Source of the DNA: Acanthaster planci
Lineage: Eukaryota; Echinodermata; Asteroidea; Valvatida; Acanthasteridae
DNA: 64,000 nucleotides
Assembly (NCBI RefSeq): GCF_001949145.1
Contig: NW_019091389.1
Span: forward strand, 596,313-660,312
Reading direction: 5' to 3'
The notes under the pieces are model-generated. The model had not been told where the DNA came from, did no database searches, and saw nothing but the letters and a program-made list of their open reading frames with translations. Within the stretch, counting starts at the first letter, position 1, and every line of letters begins with the position of its first letter. Positions 39,331 through 60,540 of this stretch are shown here, in pieces. A program made the translations under genes and the position numbers.

Positions 39331-41378
39331 GCGAGAGAAAGAGAAACTAAGGCTGCCAAAATGGCCAAGGCGAACCAGACCAAACATGCCATTTGATATT
39401 GAAGTAATTTTTGGCCAAGTTACATGAGCTACACACGTTGTAACAGAAAAGAAAAACCAATGCAACAATGAAAACATCCAGGTTGTGAGAAACACTAAGA
39501 CTACGTATATCTATCTTTATCTCTGCAAAGCAATCCGACTTGCCTAGTCAAATCCACGAAGCCTTGCAGTAGCTACCAGTAGCTGGGGCCTTCCGAAAAT
39601 GTGTCCCTTCCGTACAATTTGGTGTCGTCTGCTCGCGCGTTGTCTTCAAATTCGCGTTGCGTTGGAAGTTGAAAGCTGATTGGGGGCGCTAAACCAAAGG
39701 AAATATTTTACTACGAACGGGGAGGGGGCGGTATAGTAAATAAACAGCCTCGATCCAACTAGCTCTAGACAACAAATTCGGATAGACCCTTAGTTAAGAC
39801 TGTTTTTTTATGTACGTCCGTGGCTCTCCCAAGTTTTGGGTTGGGTCATATTTTGCTTTGTCATTGATCTCTCATAGACACCATTCTGAATATTTGACTT
39901 TTGAGAGCGATGCAAAATTAAGACCAAGTTTCTTAGGCTGTGTTACTTAATTGAACTTTTGATCCACTAGAGCAGATCCAATACCAAATTTTCGTGGGGG
40001 TAAAACATTTTTGAGATTAATATGTAGATTATAGCCTTTTGGGTGAAGGGATTTAACTTCTGGGAACCTTTTATACGCTTTAGGAAGGCTTTGATTAGGT
40101 GTACGGCAGTCAAAAGTCCTCTTTTTCTCTTGTAAATCTGGACGCTCAACATGATAGTTTTTTCAACTTGGGTCAACTTGGCCTATAACATTTGTCTTAC
40201 TGTCCGAGTGCCCAGGCACTACTCTCATGTGTGCCTAATCTACATTAGGTGTTGGGGGTTTGTAGAGGGCGCAACAGCAGTTTCACGGACCGACCATTAT
40301 TTTTGTGGATGCACTAGGTTTCCCCCATGGTACAAACGTACTTTTTAACTCGTACCACATATTAAGTTAGACCGGTATCTGAATCTAAGGCGGACAGGAA
40401 GGAGTACGAGACAAATTCGAGCAATCAATAGAGCACGGTGATGGAAATGAGGCCGGGTGTGGTTATCATTAAGTTAACCGGTCAAATTAGGCCAGTACTA
40501 TTTATGGTGGCTTCCTTTGCCGACGTTCACGGCAAACTGCCCACAAGAATAACAATATTCTGCTCATGCGGAGGCAAGGGTAACACTGTCCATCCCTCCA
40601 CCAATGAAAAATAACAAAGGAGAGAGACAAAGGAAAAAAACAAAAGAAAACTGACTCCATCCAATGTATTGGTTATCAGATCGTTGTGATGAGTGCTTTG
40701 TCCCCAAGACATTTCCCGGGAAAAGCCTCCCTTCCCCCTAAAAAAAAAAAAAATTCTGGCGACGCTCTTGTCTGCCGACAAAAACGAATAGGAAAGAGAT
40801 GTCTTGTCCCCTGCAGCTCATTCTTATCCTGAGGAAATTCCATTTCGTTTTCGCTGTGTGATTACAGTATTTCTACCGGTAGAATATGGAAGCGTACAAC
40901 GCTTCAGCCCCATTGAGGCACCGGAAAGGGCACAGTTAACCAGCAAGCAATCTCGAAAAAGCCAAGAATTCTAACGTGTCTAACAGTGAGGATCTCCAAA
41001 TGTTTAACCTGAGATAGTAGGGAATAAATACGCCTCCGTGATTTTAACAGAATCGAATAAATGAAACTTTGATGTCTGTTAAAACCCATCGGCACAAAGC
41101 ATGAATATAAGTGATGAAAATCCTAAAAAGGCTGCCTGTGACGGCTTTACCTTCGCAAGACGTTCATTGGACAGAGTTGTTGCCGAAAAAGTTACTGTGG
41201 TTCGAAATACGCACCGGACGCGGAGTAACTATGGTCAGTACCAGGCCAACAAGTAGCCACAAAGCGCCACCATGCGACAAAAGATGTAGGAAAACCCCGC
41301 AAAGTGCCCGTAGACATTAACTTGCCGCTGGTCCCCTCTCAGCCCCGTCGCCTGCTTCGGGGAGGTGGGGGGGGGAAC
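39331..41378. other. Non-coding DNA at the start of the CpG-rich domain
   Basis: No gene is recognised. From about 39540 rightwards CpG becomes frequent (for example CGTCTGCTCGCGCGTTG near 39630). Poly-A at 40740 and simple runs are present. A G-run (GGGGGGGG) precedes the element at 41379. Confidence 0.45.
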
Positions 41379-41912
41379 TATGCTGGCCCTGAAGGGGCAT
41401 ATTAATCACGACTAGTCGCGAATTTTTTTGCGACGTCATTCACGACTTGTCTCGAATATTTTTCTCGACATGTCATGAATAAATTTACTAGTTGCAAACT
41501 TTGTCGCAATTGTTTCCCCCAGAAACTTAAGGGTTCGATATTTGCCCTACTGGGACGCCAAGGCTTTTTAAGGCCTTCTAGAGCTAGTGCTTAATTCAGT
41601 ATACGTGTATGTCCTTACTAGGAACAAGCCACGTGGAAAGCAAACCTTGTTTTTTCAAGGTCATGTCGTTCCCAATGCCATTGTTTTTTCTCAAAGCACA
41701 ACTTCACTGTTCACTTGGCATTGCACCTGGACAACCATGCAATAGTAGGCCTACACGCACATGGTGACTGCCTCTGAGCTAATGGAAAGTTAATGGAAAA
41801 AATACTCGCGACTAGCAGTGAAAAAAAGTACGACATCGCGAAAATATTCACGACTAGTCGTGAAAATATTCGCGACCAGTCGTGAATTTTATGTTCCTTC
41901 AGGGCCACCATA
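41379..41912. mobile_element. 534-bp terminal-inverted-repeat element (non-autonomous)
   Basis: Both ends carry imperfect inverted repeats of about 45 bp: left TATGCTGGCCCTGAAGGGGC, right (reverse complement) TATGGTGGCCCTGAAGGAAC, each followed by CACGACT-GTCGCGAAT. Further subterminal copies of CGACTAGTCG/CGCGA motifs occur inside. It is flanked by TA and has no transposase frame. The subterminal motif clusters are typical of transposase-binding sites, but the superfamily is not assigned. Confidence 0.9.
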
Positions 41913-43215
41913 GAAAACTGTTCCCTGGCCCCCTTTGGCAGATGGGCTCGTCTTCATTGGTCTTTATTTTTGTTTCAACAGTTTCAGCAGGCCTATGCAG
42001 ATTCATTCTAGATTGCCAAACATCATACAATCGTTAATTTTTAAACTGTCGGGAACCAAAAATACCTATGTGGTTTTAGGCGTTACTTGTGCGTTACTTG
42101 AAATTCGTCCGAGAATTGTGATGGCCATGGTTGGAGAAAGGACGTTCGGAGGCAAGCATGGGCGAATCTAGGGCAGCGCTCCTCCTAAAGGTTGCCTAGT
42201 CGCCGTCGTACCTAGATTAATCCTGCCAATTAAGGCCACGCGAAACAGGTGAAGTTTCCTTTTTTGGCACAGGAACGCCATCCTCGATAACTCTTCCGCA
42301 ATGGAACTATAACAATCCGCCCGAAACAATAGATGATGACACAGGGCTCGCAACTTTCGTTACCGTATCTGGACGGCTACACATGCGATCAAAACATGGT
42401 GCCCATTCAAAACATGGCACTGGTTCACACAATTCATTTGAGATCAGTGCCCTGCATTGCCACTGACATCATCGACGGGGGGAGGGGGGATCAAATTCAC
42501 CCTTTAAACGCGGACCCGCAAGTTTGACGGCATCAATTTGACAGTTCATATATTCGCGCGGGCTTTGGCACTTGACACGGACTTTGAAGTCTCCCAGTTG
42601 GCCGTCTAGTGACCGGGAGAGACAGGTTAACGCCTTGCCGAGCGGTATTCACAACTCCGCGTGGTCGATCCAACCGACCTGGATTTGACGCTCGATAACA
42701 GAGAAAAGACGCTTGACAGTCCACCTATTAATAACGGGCGAGTATACAAAAGGAAAATAACGCGTACAAGAAGTACCACTGTTTAAAAATAATGATGTTA
42801 CTGGTAGCTGGGGCCGATGACCTGGTAGTGACGCAGATACAGATCGAGCTACCAGAGAGACACACCAGCTGACTTCGGTTCAGTTGCACCCAGAGACTGT
42901 TTTACTCCATGAACTCACCCATACTTCCGGCTTACAATACAATATATAGAGAGCTGTACCTAAGGACATAGGGTTGCAGCAACTTATGGCTATGCCTAGG
43001 TACACAAGACAGTCTGAATCAAGTCTAGGATCAAAGCTGATATCAAATCTATTCTGACTGAAATGGGTAATTAAGAATATTTATGTACCCTTCCAAATGG
43101 CTGGTTATTTTTTTCTGAGGAGAGGACGTCACATAGGAGAGTATAACTTTTAACACATAATCAAGGAAGAATGGGGCGCACTGTCAGAGTAGTGAGAATA
43201 GAAAATTTGTTAACT
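41913..43215. other. Non-coding CpG-rich DNA
   Basis: No gene is recognised. The 42160-42730 part is CpG-rich and unique-looking and could hold regulatory sequence. A G-run lies at 42478-42488. Confidence 0.4.
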
Positions 43216-43440
43216 GGGGTGGTGCCAGACTATTTTGGTTCCATGTCTCACTTTCATTTTTTTCTTATATGTAACCGAAAAAAATTAGATATGATTAATC
43301 ACAAACTTAACATTCTTCATTACCATAAATGACATTAATTCGTAATGAAGTTTTATTTCATTACTTTCACTCTTATACCCAGGTGCCACAACCAAAGTTA
43401 AACTCACTTTCAATTCAATATGGCCGACTTGTGAATAAGG
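43216..43440 (+). repeat. Dispersed ~220-bp repeat, GTGGTGCCAGAC family, copy 1
   Basis: The stretch opens GTGGTGCCAGACTATTTTG and closes near TTCAATATGGCCGACTTGTG. The same opening and closing blocks, with diverged AT-rich sequence and a TTTATTTC block between, occur at 56911-57124. It is non-coding and its class is unknown. Confidence 0.8.
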
Positions 43441-46400
43441 CCACTGACGCAGGGACTCTGGCTTGTCCTTAGCTAGGTTCCTTGGATGCGGGGCAGTGGG
43501 AATGATGTGCGTGCAGGAAAGACCCTGAATATAGTATTTTTTTAAGGGGACATCTGTTGACCTTTTTCAATGAAGAATTATCACTTGACAACTTAATAAA
43601 ATCATTTTAAAGGCACGAGTTTCAGACCAAATTGGCTCTATGTCCAAGTTTAATGCCATAATCGTCATTGGTTTACAAATGTTGTGGAAGCTGCCAATCC
43701 GGAGGAAATATGACCAAGGGAAGACTGTAACATAAATCTCGAAACCTTTAAAACTATGTGTGGCTGCATTCCATTTTTTTCTTGCTTCAAACCTTGAATA
43801 AAAAACAAATCCTTTACACGTACATCTTTCAAAATAAATTAAAATGATTTGGGGTCTGAGAATTCTATCTAAAATTTTCTATCAAGAGGAATTTCTGTAA
43901 ACACCAATAACATTTGGAACTGGGGTAAACATCTATAATCTGTTATTGAATGGATTTAGCTTGTGAATTTTTTATGACGTTAAATGCAGAAAAAGGACAA
44001 ATAACCAAGAAAACATGTAACAGACAAAAATTTTAATCATTCCACAACATTGATGTTTGTTGCTTTCTGCACTGACAGAGTCAATGGTGTTTATTTTAAA
44101 GGCACTACGAACTGTGCAATTATTTTGCCACTATGCTCTTAATTAAATGTACCTTTGTAACGTCTGTGTTTCAGTTCACCTTCTTCGTATTTGTCTTATT
44201 TTAAAAGGTATTTTAGACCTCTTTGGTTTTCATGCAAATGCAAGTCCATATTCATAATCAAACTCTGATGTTATCCTCGGGAGAAATCTCTGAGTTGCAT
44301 TCATTTGTCCAGAAATCTATTGAAATGTTTAATATTTTGCTATGACAGTCCTAATTTACTTTTCTTTGATGATTTATTGTTGTGTGAGTACATGGCAACA
44401 ATTCCAAGAGCGAACCTTTCTGAAAATGTTTCCAACAAGAAAACTTTCGAGTTCACATTTTGTGCAGAAAAACATGCGCCCTTAGCCACAGCGCCCTCAG
44501 CTGTCCAAAAATGCTTGGAGGATTTCAAAAGTTTGAAAAAGGTACAGATGTTTCAGTTCTGTTCATAATGGGTTATTTTTCGCACACAAGATTTTGGCTC
44601 TACCTTTCAGGTCCGTTGTAGTCATTCTATTTCCTTTCGGCATTGAAAACTACGTTTTCACCATTCTTACGTTTAATTTCCGCTGTCTGTTTCCTTTCAT
44701 TTCGTGCAATCAAATCGCTTTCAAATCAATTCGCCTGTCTCTTGTTATATGAAATAGATTCGTTTTTATCTTTATCGTGTTAATAGTAGCTGCTCTTTTT
44801 GTTTTATACAATTTTGTTTATAACTGTATGGACCTCTTCAAATAACAAAAAATAAAATCGTTTGTAAAACAAAAGTAAGGGCATCTTGTTCTTAGAAAAT
44901 CAGCTTTAGGCCTAGACAGGCAAATACGAGTCAGAAAGCGCATACCACAGGAACAGGTTCTTCTCAAGGCTTTGAGGAATTTGGATGAACCTAGCAACCA
45001 GTTGTATTTCAATGAACGCATAAAGCTAAGAATGCTCAAATAATGAAAACAAATGGCTTCTTTTGACATTGGAATGCTCGTATGAAGGATAGGAACCTTC
45101 ATTTGAAAATAAATTGAAGTGAGCCTGATGTAAAATTGAACAATTTTTTGTGCTTAAATTGGCCGAGAAAACCTAAGCAAAACGGACTGGACACGGTTTA
45201 ATATGCGCCTATTGACGATAAATGAAAACTAACGACACATTCATTCACTTTACCTGGACCGTTGTGTTTATTACCAACATAATACATGATCATGAATACA
45301 TATTAGTAACTATCTAATTAGATGTGCAAATATTTTAAAATCAACCCAATTTTTTAGGCCATTTGAGAAATAAGAAAATTATATGAAATACACACCTAAA
45401 TTTTATAATACTGCCCTTTTGAAAAAATAAAAACATGCGTTCGAACTTCCATGGGATGTCTGCAGCGAGAACGCCCAAACAAAACGAATAATTTTCAAGA
45501 ACAATGAGTAAACATTTAATAGTGTTCATAATATCTAGATATCGTGTACAGCGGTAACTGACCAAGTGGGAACACTCGAAAACGAAAAATTATACGAAAA
45601 GGTTTACATCAAGACAGCACGAACCAATGTACAGGCTGTGTTTGTGTCTGTTTTGTTTGTGTTGGGTTTACAACCGTGTGTCTTCTTCATTATAAGCACC
45701 GTTCTGCGTGGAATCTTGGCTTTGAATGGAGGGGACACAAAGAAGGAAACATCCTCTGCTGTGTGAGCCGAGGACAGAATCACCGGCCGATTACCCACAG
45801 TTCCGCTGACCCAGTGCAAGCAATGGAGGATAACATAAAACAACCAATCAGATTCTTGGGATGTATACCCTTCACTTGCGGCGGAAAGGTGTTTGTTGCG
45901 GCGGGTAAGGTGTTTGTTGGTTAAGCGGATAATCAAACCTTGAGGGAGCCAACAGGAAAGATGGAGTTTTCAAATTGTAATTCAATAATTTCGTTTGAAT
46001 GGGTAAAGTCCGATTTACAACTCCAATCCGACATCTGATGTACCATAATAGAGCTACTCACAAAATATAAGTACGCAGATTCATGATGTTTACCATGATG
46101 TAACTAATCTGCAAAATTGTTTTCAAAACAAGCGCGTTATTGTCTTTGTTCATTTAACAGATGAATATCATGTTTGAAGGTTTCTCACCCTAATCTACCA
46201 ACTGCTAACCAATTCACCGTAGAGTTAGGTAAGGATCAATAGATTTCTTAATTTGTTTCTACATATTCAACACGACCCCGAAGTGGAAACGATCCAGACT
46301 ACATTCTGCATTTTTTTTATTTTTCTTTTCTTAAAAAAAGACGTCATGATACCTCGCTTTAACAGTGATGTCACCAAGATAGCGACGATGAAAGCGAAGC

Positions 46401-47964
46401 TATAGCTTGAATAATATGATAAAGGTATTACATTATATACAAAGTGTCAGTCGGACAAGTTCAATCTACACAAGGTTCTTGTCTATGATAGCAAACTATA
46501 CACAACGGTTGTTTGGTTTTTGTACATCAGGTCCGGTACGTCCAGTTACAAAAGAGGGCCGTATTCGGCCTTGTCTGCCCGAAGGCGGTTCAAACCAATT
46601 GAAACCACCAGGAGCCACTTTTGGACACGTCAACCTTGCCATGGTTCGGTTTGCTGTAAGTTGTAACGCTGTGTTGGCCTCAACCGAAGAAAAAACACAA
46701 CAATTTTCACATTTTTAGCACCACAGTGAACGAAGCTAAATTCACAAAGCCGATTCAAGTCGTACGTCACTACCCATTACTCCTATTCTAGAATCTTGTT
46801 ACTTGACGATGGAAATGGACGAAACCAATACAGCAATTCGGGGAGATAGTGTTCTTCCATCTCGCCCCACGCTTATATGGGCGAATCTGTTGATCCTTGG
46901 TTCGTCCTTTCTCAAAACAATGATTATAAACAATTAGTAAAATGTTTATACTTGAGTTCTCAAATGTGACCGTTTCATTAGACACGTACACAATTTCACA
47001 ATAATTATCCGATTTGTAGGAGCCATCGCGACACCCGCAAGTCACCTCAATGGAATTCTTTGAGGAAAAGATCGTCCTGATCTTAAACCCGTGAGCTGAA
47101 TTCAGCCCAAAACGTAATGGTCAGAATAATACGCTTTCTTGCACTCTTTATACGAATCTGTCTTCTATAAATACTTCAGTTCAAGAAGTGATTGTGGAAA
47201 TTAACAAATTATTCCAAGGATTCAGCATTTCAACGAGAACCCCAGAACCCTTCCGATGGTCCATTGATTACCGTGCAGTCACATGCGTATGCTTGTACAC
47301 GGAAAGATTGATCAGGTTTACGTCAGTCATTAAGTCAGTAGCTTACAATCCATGGAAGAGGCCAGACCGACCGCACTGCGGCCTTTTAGCCTTAACATCC
47401 ATTTCAGCCGAAGCAATAATATCGGCCTGCAAATAGCCAATGCGGGTTCCCTCCGACAATTACCCGGTAATGACCCGTAAAGTAAACCAGAACATCAAAT
47501 TATGAACCCGCAGAGACTCGGTAAAAGCATCTGCCGACCTGAATATTCCTAAAATTAAGACAGGTTTAGACAGAGTCGTCCTTCAAACGTTACAAATTAG
47601 ATTAAAAATAAACGACAAAAAGGTATAAATAAATACAGATTTCAAAAACATCGAACAGGAAAGAAGCTGAACGTATTTTTAAAAAGTTGAAGGACACACT
47701 TTAAAGTGACAACGTGTGGGACCAGATTTAACAGCATAAAAAGCCGACATTGGCAAAAATTACCAATAACCGATTTACTTCAGAGGTAAATATTACATAC
47801 AGCAATTATAATTCTTACTTTTTTTTACAAACGTATAAAAATAATACACACAAGCCGAACAAATTCTCATAAGACCATTGCTTCTAAACTCTAATCTACA
47901 CTATTTAAAAACGAGAATGAGGACGAAGAAAAATTAAAATAATCAAGTGCATGAGGCTACGTGC
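43441..47964. other. Non-coding DNA of the CpG-rich domain
   Basis: No gene is recognised. A small GTGTTTGTTGCGGCGG-type tandem duplication lies near 45880-45922. The minus-strand frame at 46788-47045 has six cysteines near its start and looked EGF-like, but has no splice support and is not called. Confidence 0.4.
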
Positions 47965-48140
47965 AATACGGCTGTTTCACAATAGTGCGCCACCAAGGGT
48001 TTGCAACGCGTTGGCCGATCACAATGCGCGAAATTTGTCGACCCAATGCGCGTTTGGAAAAGGTCGACAAATTTCGAGCGTTATGATTGGCCAACGTGTT
48101 GTGGACTCTTGGTGGTGCACTATTGTGAATCGCCTGTATT
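47965..48140. mobile_element. Palindromic foldback MITE, ATACGGGCG family, copy 3 (CpG-intact)
   Basis: A 176-bp imperfect palindrome: AATACGGCTGTTTCACAATA at the left, TATTGTGAATCGCCTGTATT at the right. It keeps CAACGCGTTGGCCGATC and ATGCGCGAAATTTGTCGAC, where the two left-domain copies have TG or CA at several of these CpGs. The central spacer is inverted relative to copies 1 and 2, as expected for insertion in the other orientation. Confidence 0.92.
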
Positions 48141-50608
48141 GGTGGATGAATACCCAACTGGAAAGAAACACTACGAATATTGCAGAGTAAATCTGTTGTG
48201 ATTAAAGGTTAAAGATGTTTGCAAACTGGAGAGGGAATTTATTGGTGGTCTGCTTCAATTTCAAATAACAATGCGTTAGAATTACTCAAATATACGGCAG
48301 AAGAAATTACGAATGCATCTACATTAAACCTACACGATGTATCGAGTTCTACGAGTATCCGTAGATTTTAGTAAAATTACAAAGGAAAACCAAAAACACT
48401 ATGTTACAATCAGATTATTATCGATTAACATTGCCTCTTCCCCTCACCAGATTGCCTCAAGATAGTCTGGCTACTGGTGTTCATATACAGATCTTGCACC
48501 CAAAACGTCACACGACATCAGTAACTTGTGATCACACTGAAACACAATCTTAATTCGTATTTACATTATTGTTAACATTTATATTACAGGCTGACCGCCA
48601 AATCATAACCTCAACAGATAAAAGTCTTGTCTACAACCAAACGGCAGCTCCTCCCCCGTCTTCACTGCGTCTGTTCTAACTCTACATTTTTCCGCAAATG
48701 ATTGTGTAGTGAGATTAACAGGGCTCCTTAAACACTTTTGTTGCTTACAGTTAAAAACAGCGCTCAGGAAACAAGATTTAATTGTGGGATGGAACAAAAT
48801 CCCCAATCATTTTAAGTATATACGACCCAGAATTTAAAAAAAGTGTTTTTTTTTCATCCACGATTCATCTGTATCACAAGATAGCCGTTTGTCTCCTTTG
48901 TGAATATAAGACCCAACGCCACATCATTTTACAATCAGTAATTGTAACTGAAAGTTGTTATAACGATCTCAACCGGTACTCCCACCTACAAATTGTTGGT
49001 CCCACAGCTGAAACTCGACGCCAGGACAAATACAACTGTCGCTAAACAAAACATCCAACCACTGTTCGAGCAGATTTTGTCATCATATTTGAAGAAGTAA
49101 TGGAAGATTCGGGGAAAATTCGAGCGGAAAAATTGGTTCGCATATAATATATATAATATATAGAAATAATTTTTTTTCGTGACGTCAGAAAATTCTTGAT
49201 ATTAAAAATACAAGTAAAATACACAATGTCAGCTTTCATCTGTTTAAAACAAGCCTAACGGTGTTGATCGGGGAACTCCAACGATTCTCTCTTTTAACTT
49301 TGAAAGATTTTAAAATGTAGTTAAAGTCCAGCCATAGTCATAAAGCGCATTTTATGTACAGCCATCTAAATTAACGGAGTTGAATTTCTGCGAGAAGAAA
49401 TACATGTACATGTATATAGACGAAGGTCTTTGGCCCGGTTCTACATATATACACCGATATCCAGGAAACAGATTGGCTTGGGTGTTCCTGATCAACACTA
49501 GGACAATGATACCCATTATAAATTATGTTTCCACCGAGGAATTAACTCCTGCTAAATATAAAGCTCACGCAGTCGGAAGAAGGGCTCTGTATAACACAGA
49601 TTGCCGACTTCCTCCTTTCCCTGCGCGGACGATTTCTATCCTCGGAATTAAACGATCTACAAGCACTACAAAAATGCCACAACGCGGTCACTTTGAACTT
49701 TTTGAGAACTGAACCAGTATCTGAAAAAAATGACTCCTTTTCCGCTTGCTGCTTATCAGTCGGCAACCGATATCTATAAACCGATACAAGTTCGACACAT
49801 CGATTTCAACCAAGTGCTACGATAGCCGTTAACAGTCGCGGTTATTTTCAATATTCATTTTGCTTGTTCGTCAGTCTTCAGTTCTCATTTGAGCGGTCAG
49901 TTTAATTAGTCAATTGTCTGTTGTTACATATAAGATTTTTTGTGGGGGGGGGGAGATTTCAGGCGGCCACAATTCCGTACACTGTGTTGGTAAATTCATC
50001 CATGTGACTGATGGCGAATAATGTCAGTCATTGGTACATTGGCGGTCAGCATGTCGCCCGTTCGTCGTCGTTTCTGGTTCTCCGTCCAGGCGTCATGTCT
50101 GTGAAGGTCACGTGCTCAGCGTCATGCGCCATCTGACTGCTAATAGGAAGCCCCGAAGTTGGTCTTGTCTCTAGTCTATTTCGAATCTCTTCTCTGTCCG
50201 TCAGTTTTCTAAGAATTAACTCTCAGTCATTAATGTCTGGCCGTTCGATTCTGTCGTGTCGTCAGGCAAGTGGTGCCATGTCTCACTTGTTGCGAACGCT
50301 TTACAACGCTCTCGTTATCCAGATATGGTTCATCAGTCTGATTGAGGTTTGGGTTGAGGTTGTCTGTCGTTGCTCCTCGTCAGTAAAGACAAGTGGGGAA
50401 AAACACCTTCTTCCTTTCCTTTCTTTTTGTCCTTATAGTCAGTCAAAATCGTCCGTTCGTCAGTCGGTAGATTGGTCTGTCTGTCCTGGTTGTTGATGAG
50501 GTGCTCGTGAAAAAAACAAATCTCAAGGGAAGGCATACAATGCATTTGGAATTTTTAAGTTCCCATCTGTACATCGCCGGGCACCACTAGCGCCGCACTC
50601 GTCCAACT
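48141..50608. other. 3' flank (possible 3' UTR) of the cyclase gene
   Basis: No gene of its own is recognised. The part next to the stop codon (about 49850-50510) is unusually rich in GTCAGTC/CGTTCGTC motifs. A candidate polyadenylation hexamer is ATTAAA on the minus strand at 49906-49901. Short plus-strand frames here are antisense to the 3' flank and unrecognised. Confidence 0.4.
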
Positions 50609-59699
<9,091 letters not shown>

Positions 59700-60229
59700 C
59701 TGATGTAAGGTAAAGCAGAAAACAGTGAATCTGTTACATAATGGTTACATTGAGTTTGGCGAACTTCATCAGTTCTGCTTCAAAATAACCGAACACGTAA
59801 GACAAATTCAATACCACCACCGTGGGAGGATGACCTCACCGCAAAATTACCCGTTTCAAAAGAGGGTAAAGATTCTTTACTAATAACAAATGACACAAAG
59901 CTTCTGAACAGAGAAACAAGTCACAAGTAAATATGTTTTAACGGCATGCAGTTCTTGCATGGAGACGTATTTGATGTTTAGCAAATTTGAGTGTGGGCAT
60001 ACGTAGTCACAGTCAGGGGCAAAGAATGTCACTGTTCAGTCCTGATGAACCCCATTGAAAAGGCGGTATATGCTGTCCTAGAGACAAATATAAAGTTTTA
60101 CTCCACCTACGATTCCCTACACATTAACGGTCTCAATTTATCCGGGGGCTGTTCCACTTAAGTCGATTTTAATAAAATCCAGCGCCATGCACGAGTGAAA
60201 TCCATTACAACCTGCGCAACGGCAACTCT

Positions 60230-60540
60230 GGTAAATTAATTAAGACTATGGTCTTGTGGTCAATTTCAGAACGCTGCTTAGCTCGCTTAGCTCGGACATT
60301 TACAAAGCGCAGAGAATAATCACGCTGCTAAAGCAGCGAGGTTACAAACCTTAAAGTTATAGCGTGTACAGTGCTCGTAACGGGTAACCCGCTAGCTTTT
60401 GCTTGTAGCACCCATGCTGAGTAAAGGTTTCTACAAAGCAGCTCTCAGAAGTTGGGTCTATGTATTTCTCAGGTGCACAGAATTCCGGAGGCATAGGCCT
60501 ATGTAGTGGGCACAATACACTTCATTTTTACTAATTCAAG
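60230..60540. repeat. Possible dispersed repeat copy
   Basis: The sequence has a decayed-element look: GCTTAGCTCGCTTAGCTCGG (a 10-bp direct repeat), GCTGCTAAAGCAGCGAGG and GGGTAACCCGCTAGC. I see no second copy in the window, so the call rests on style only. Confidence 0.3.

Noticed and set aside
46788-47045. Cys-containing minus-strand frame (TCGCRDGSYKSDNYCEI) resembling an EGF-like fragment.
   Set aside because: The cysteine spacing does not complete a domain, and no splice context or neighbouring exon supports it.
26737-48190. Short open frames at 26737-26958, 34318-34563, 47951-48190 and 47957-48157 share peptides such as HNSAPPRVCNAL, suggesting a small gene family.
   Set aside because: The shared peptide is the translation of the palindromic foldback element. 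It appears on both strands, as expected of DNA repeats and not of conserved protein.
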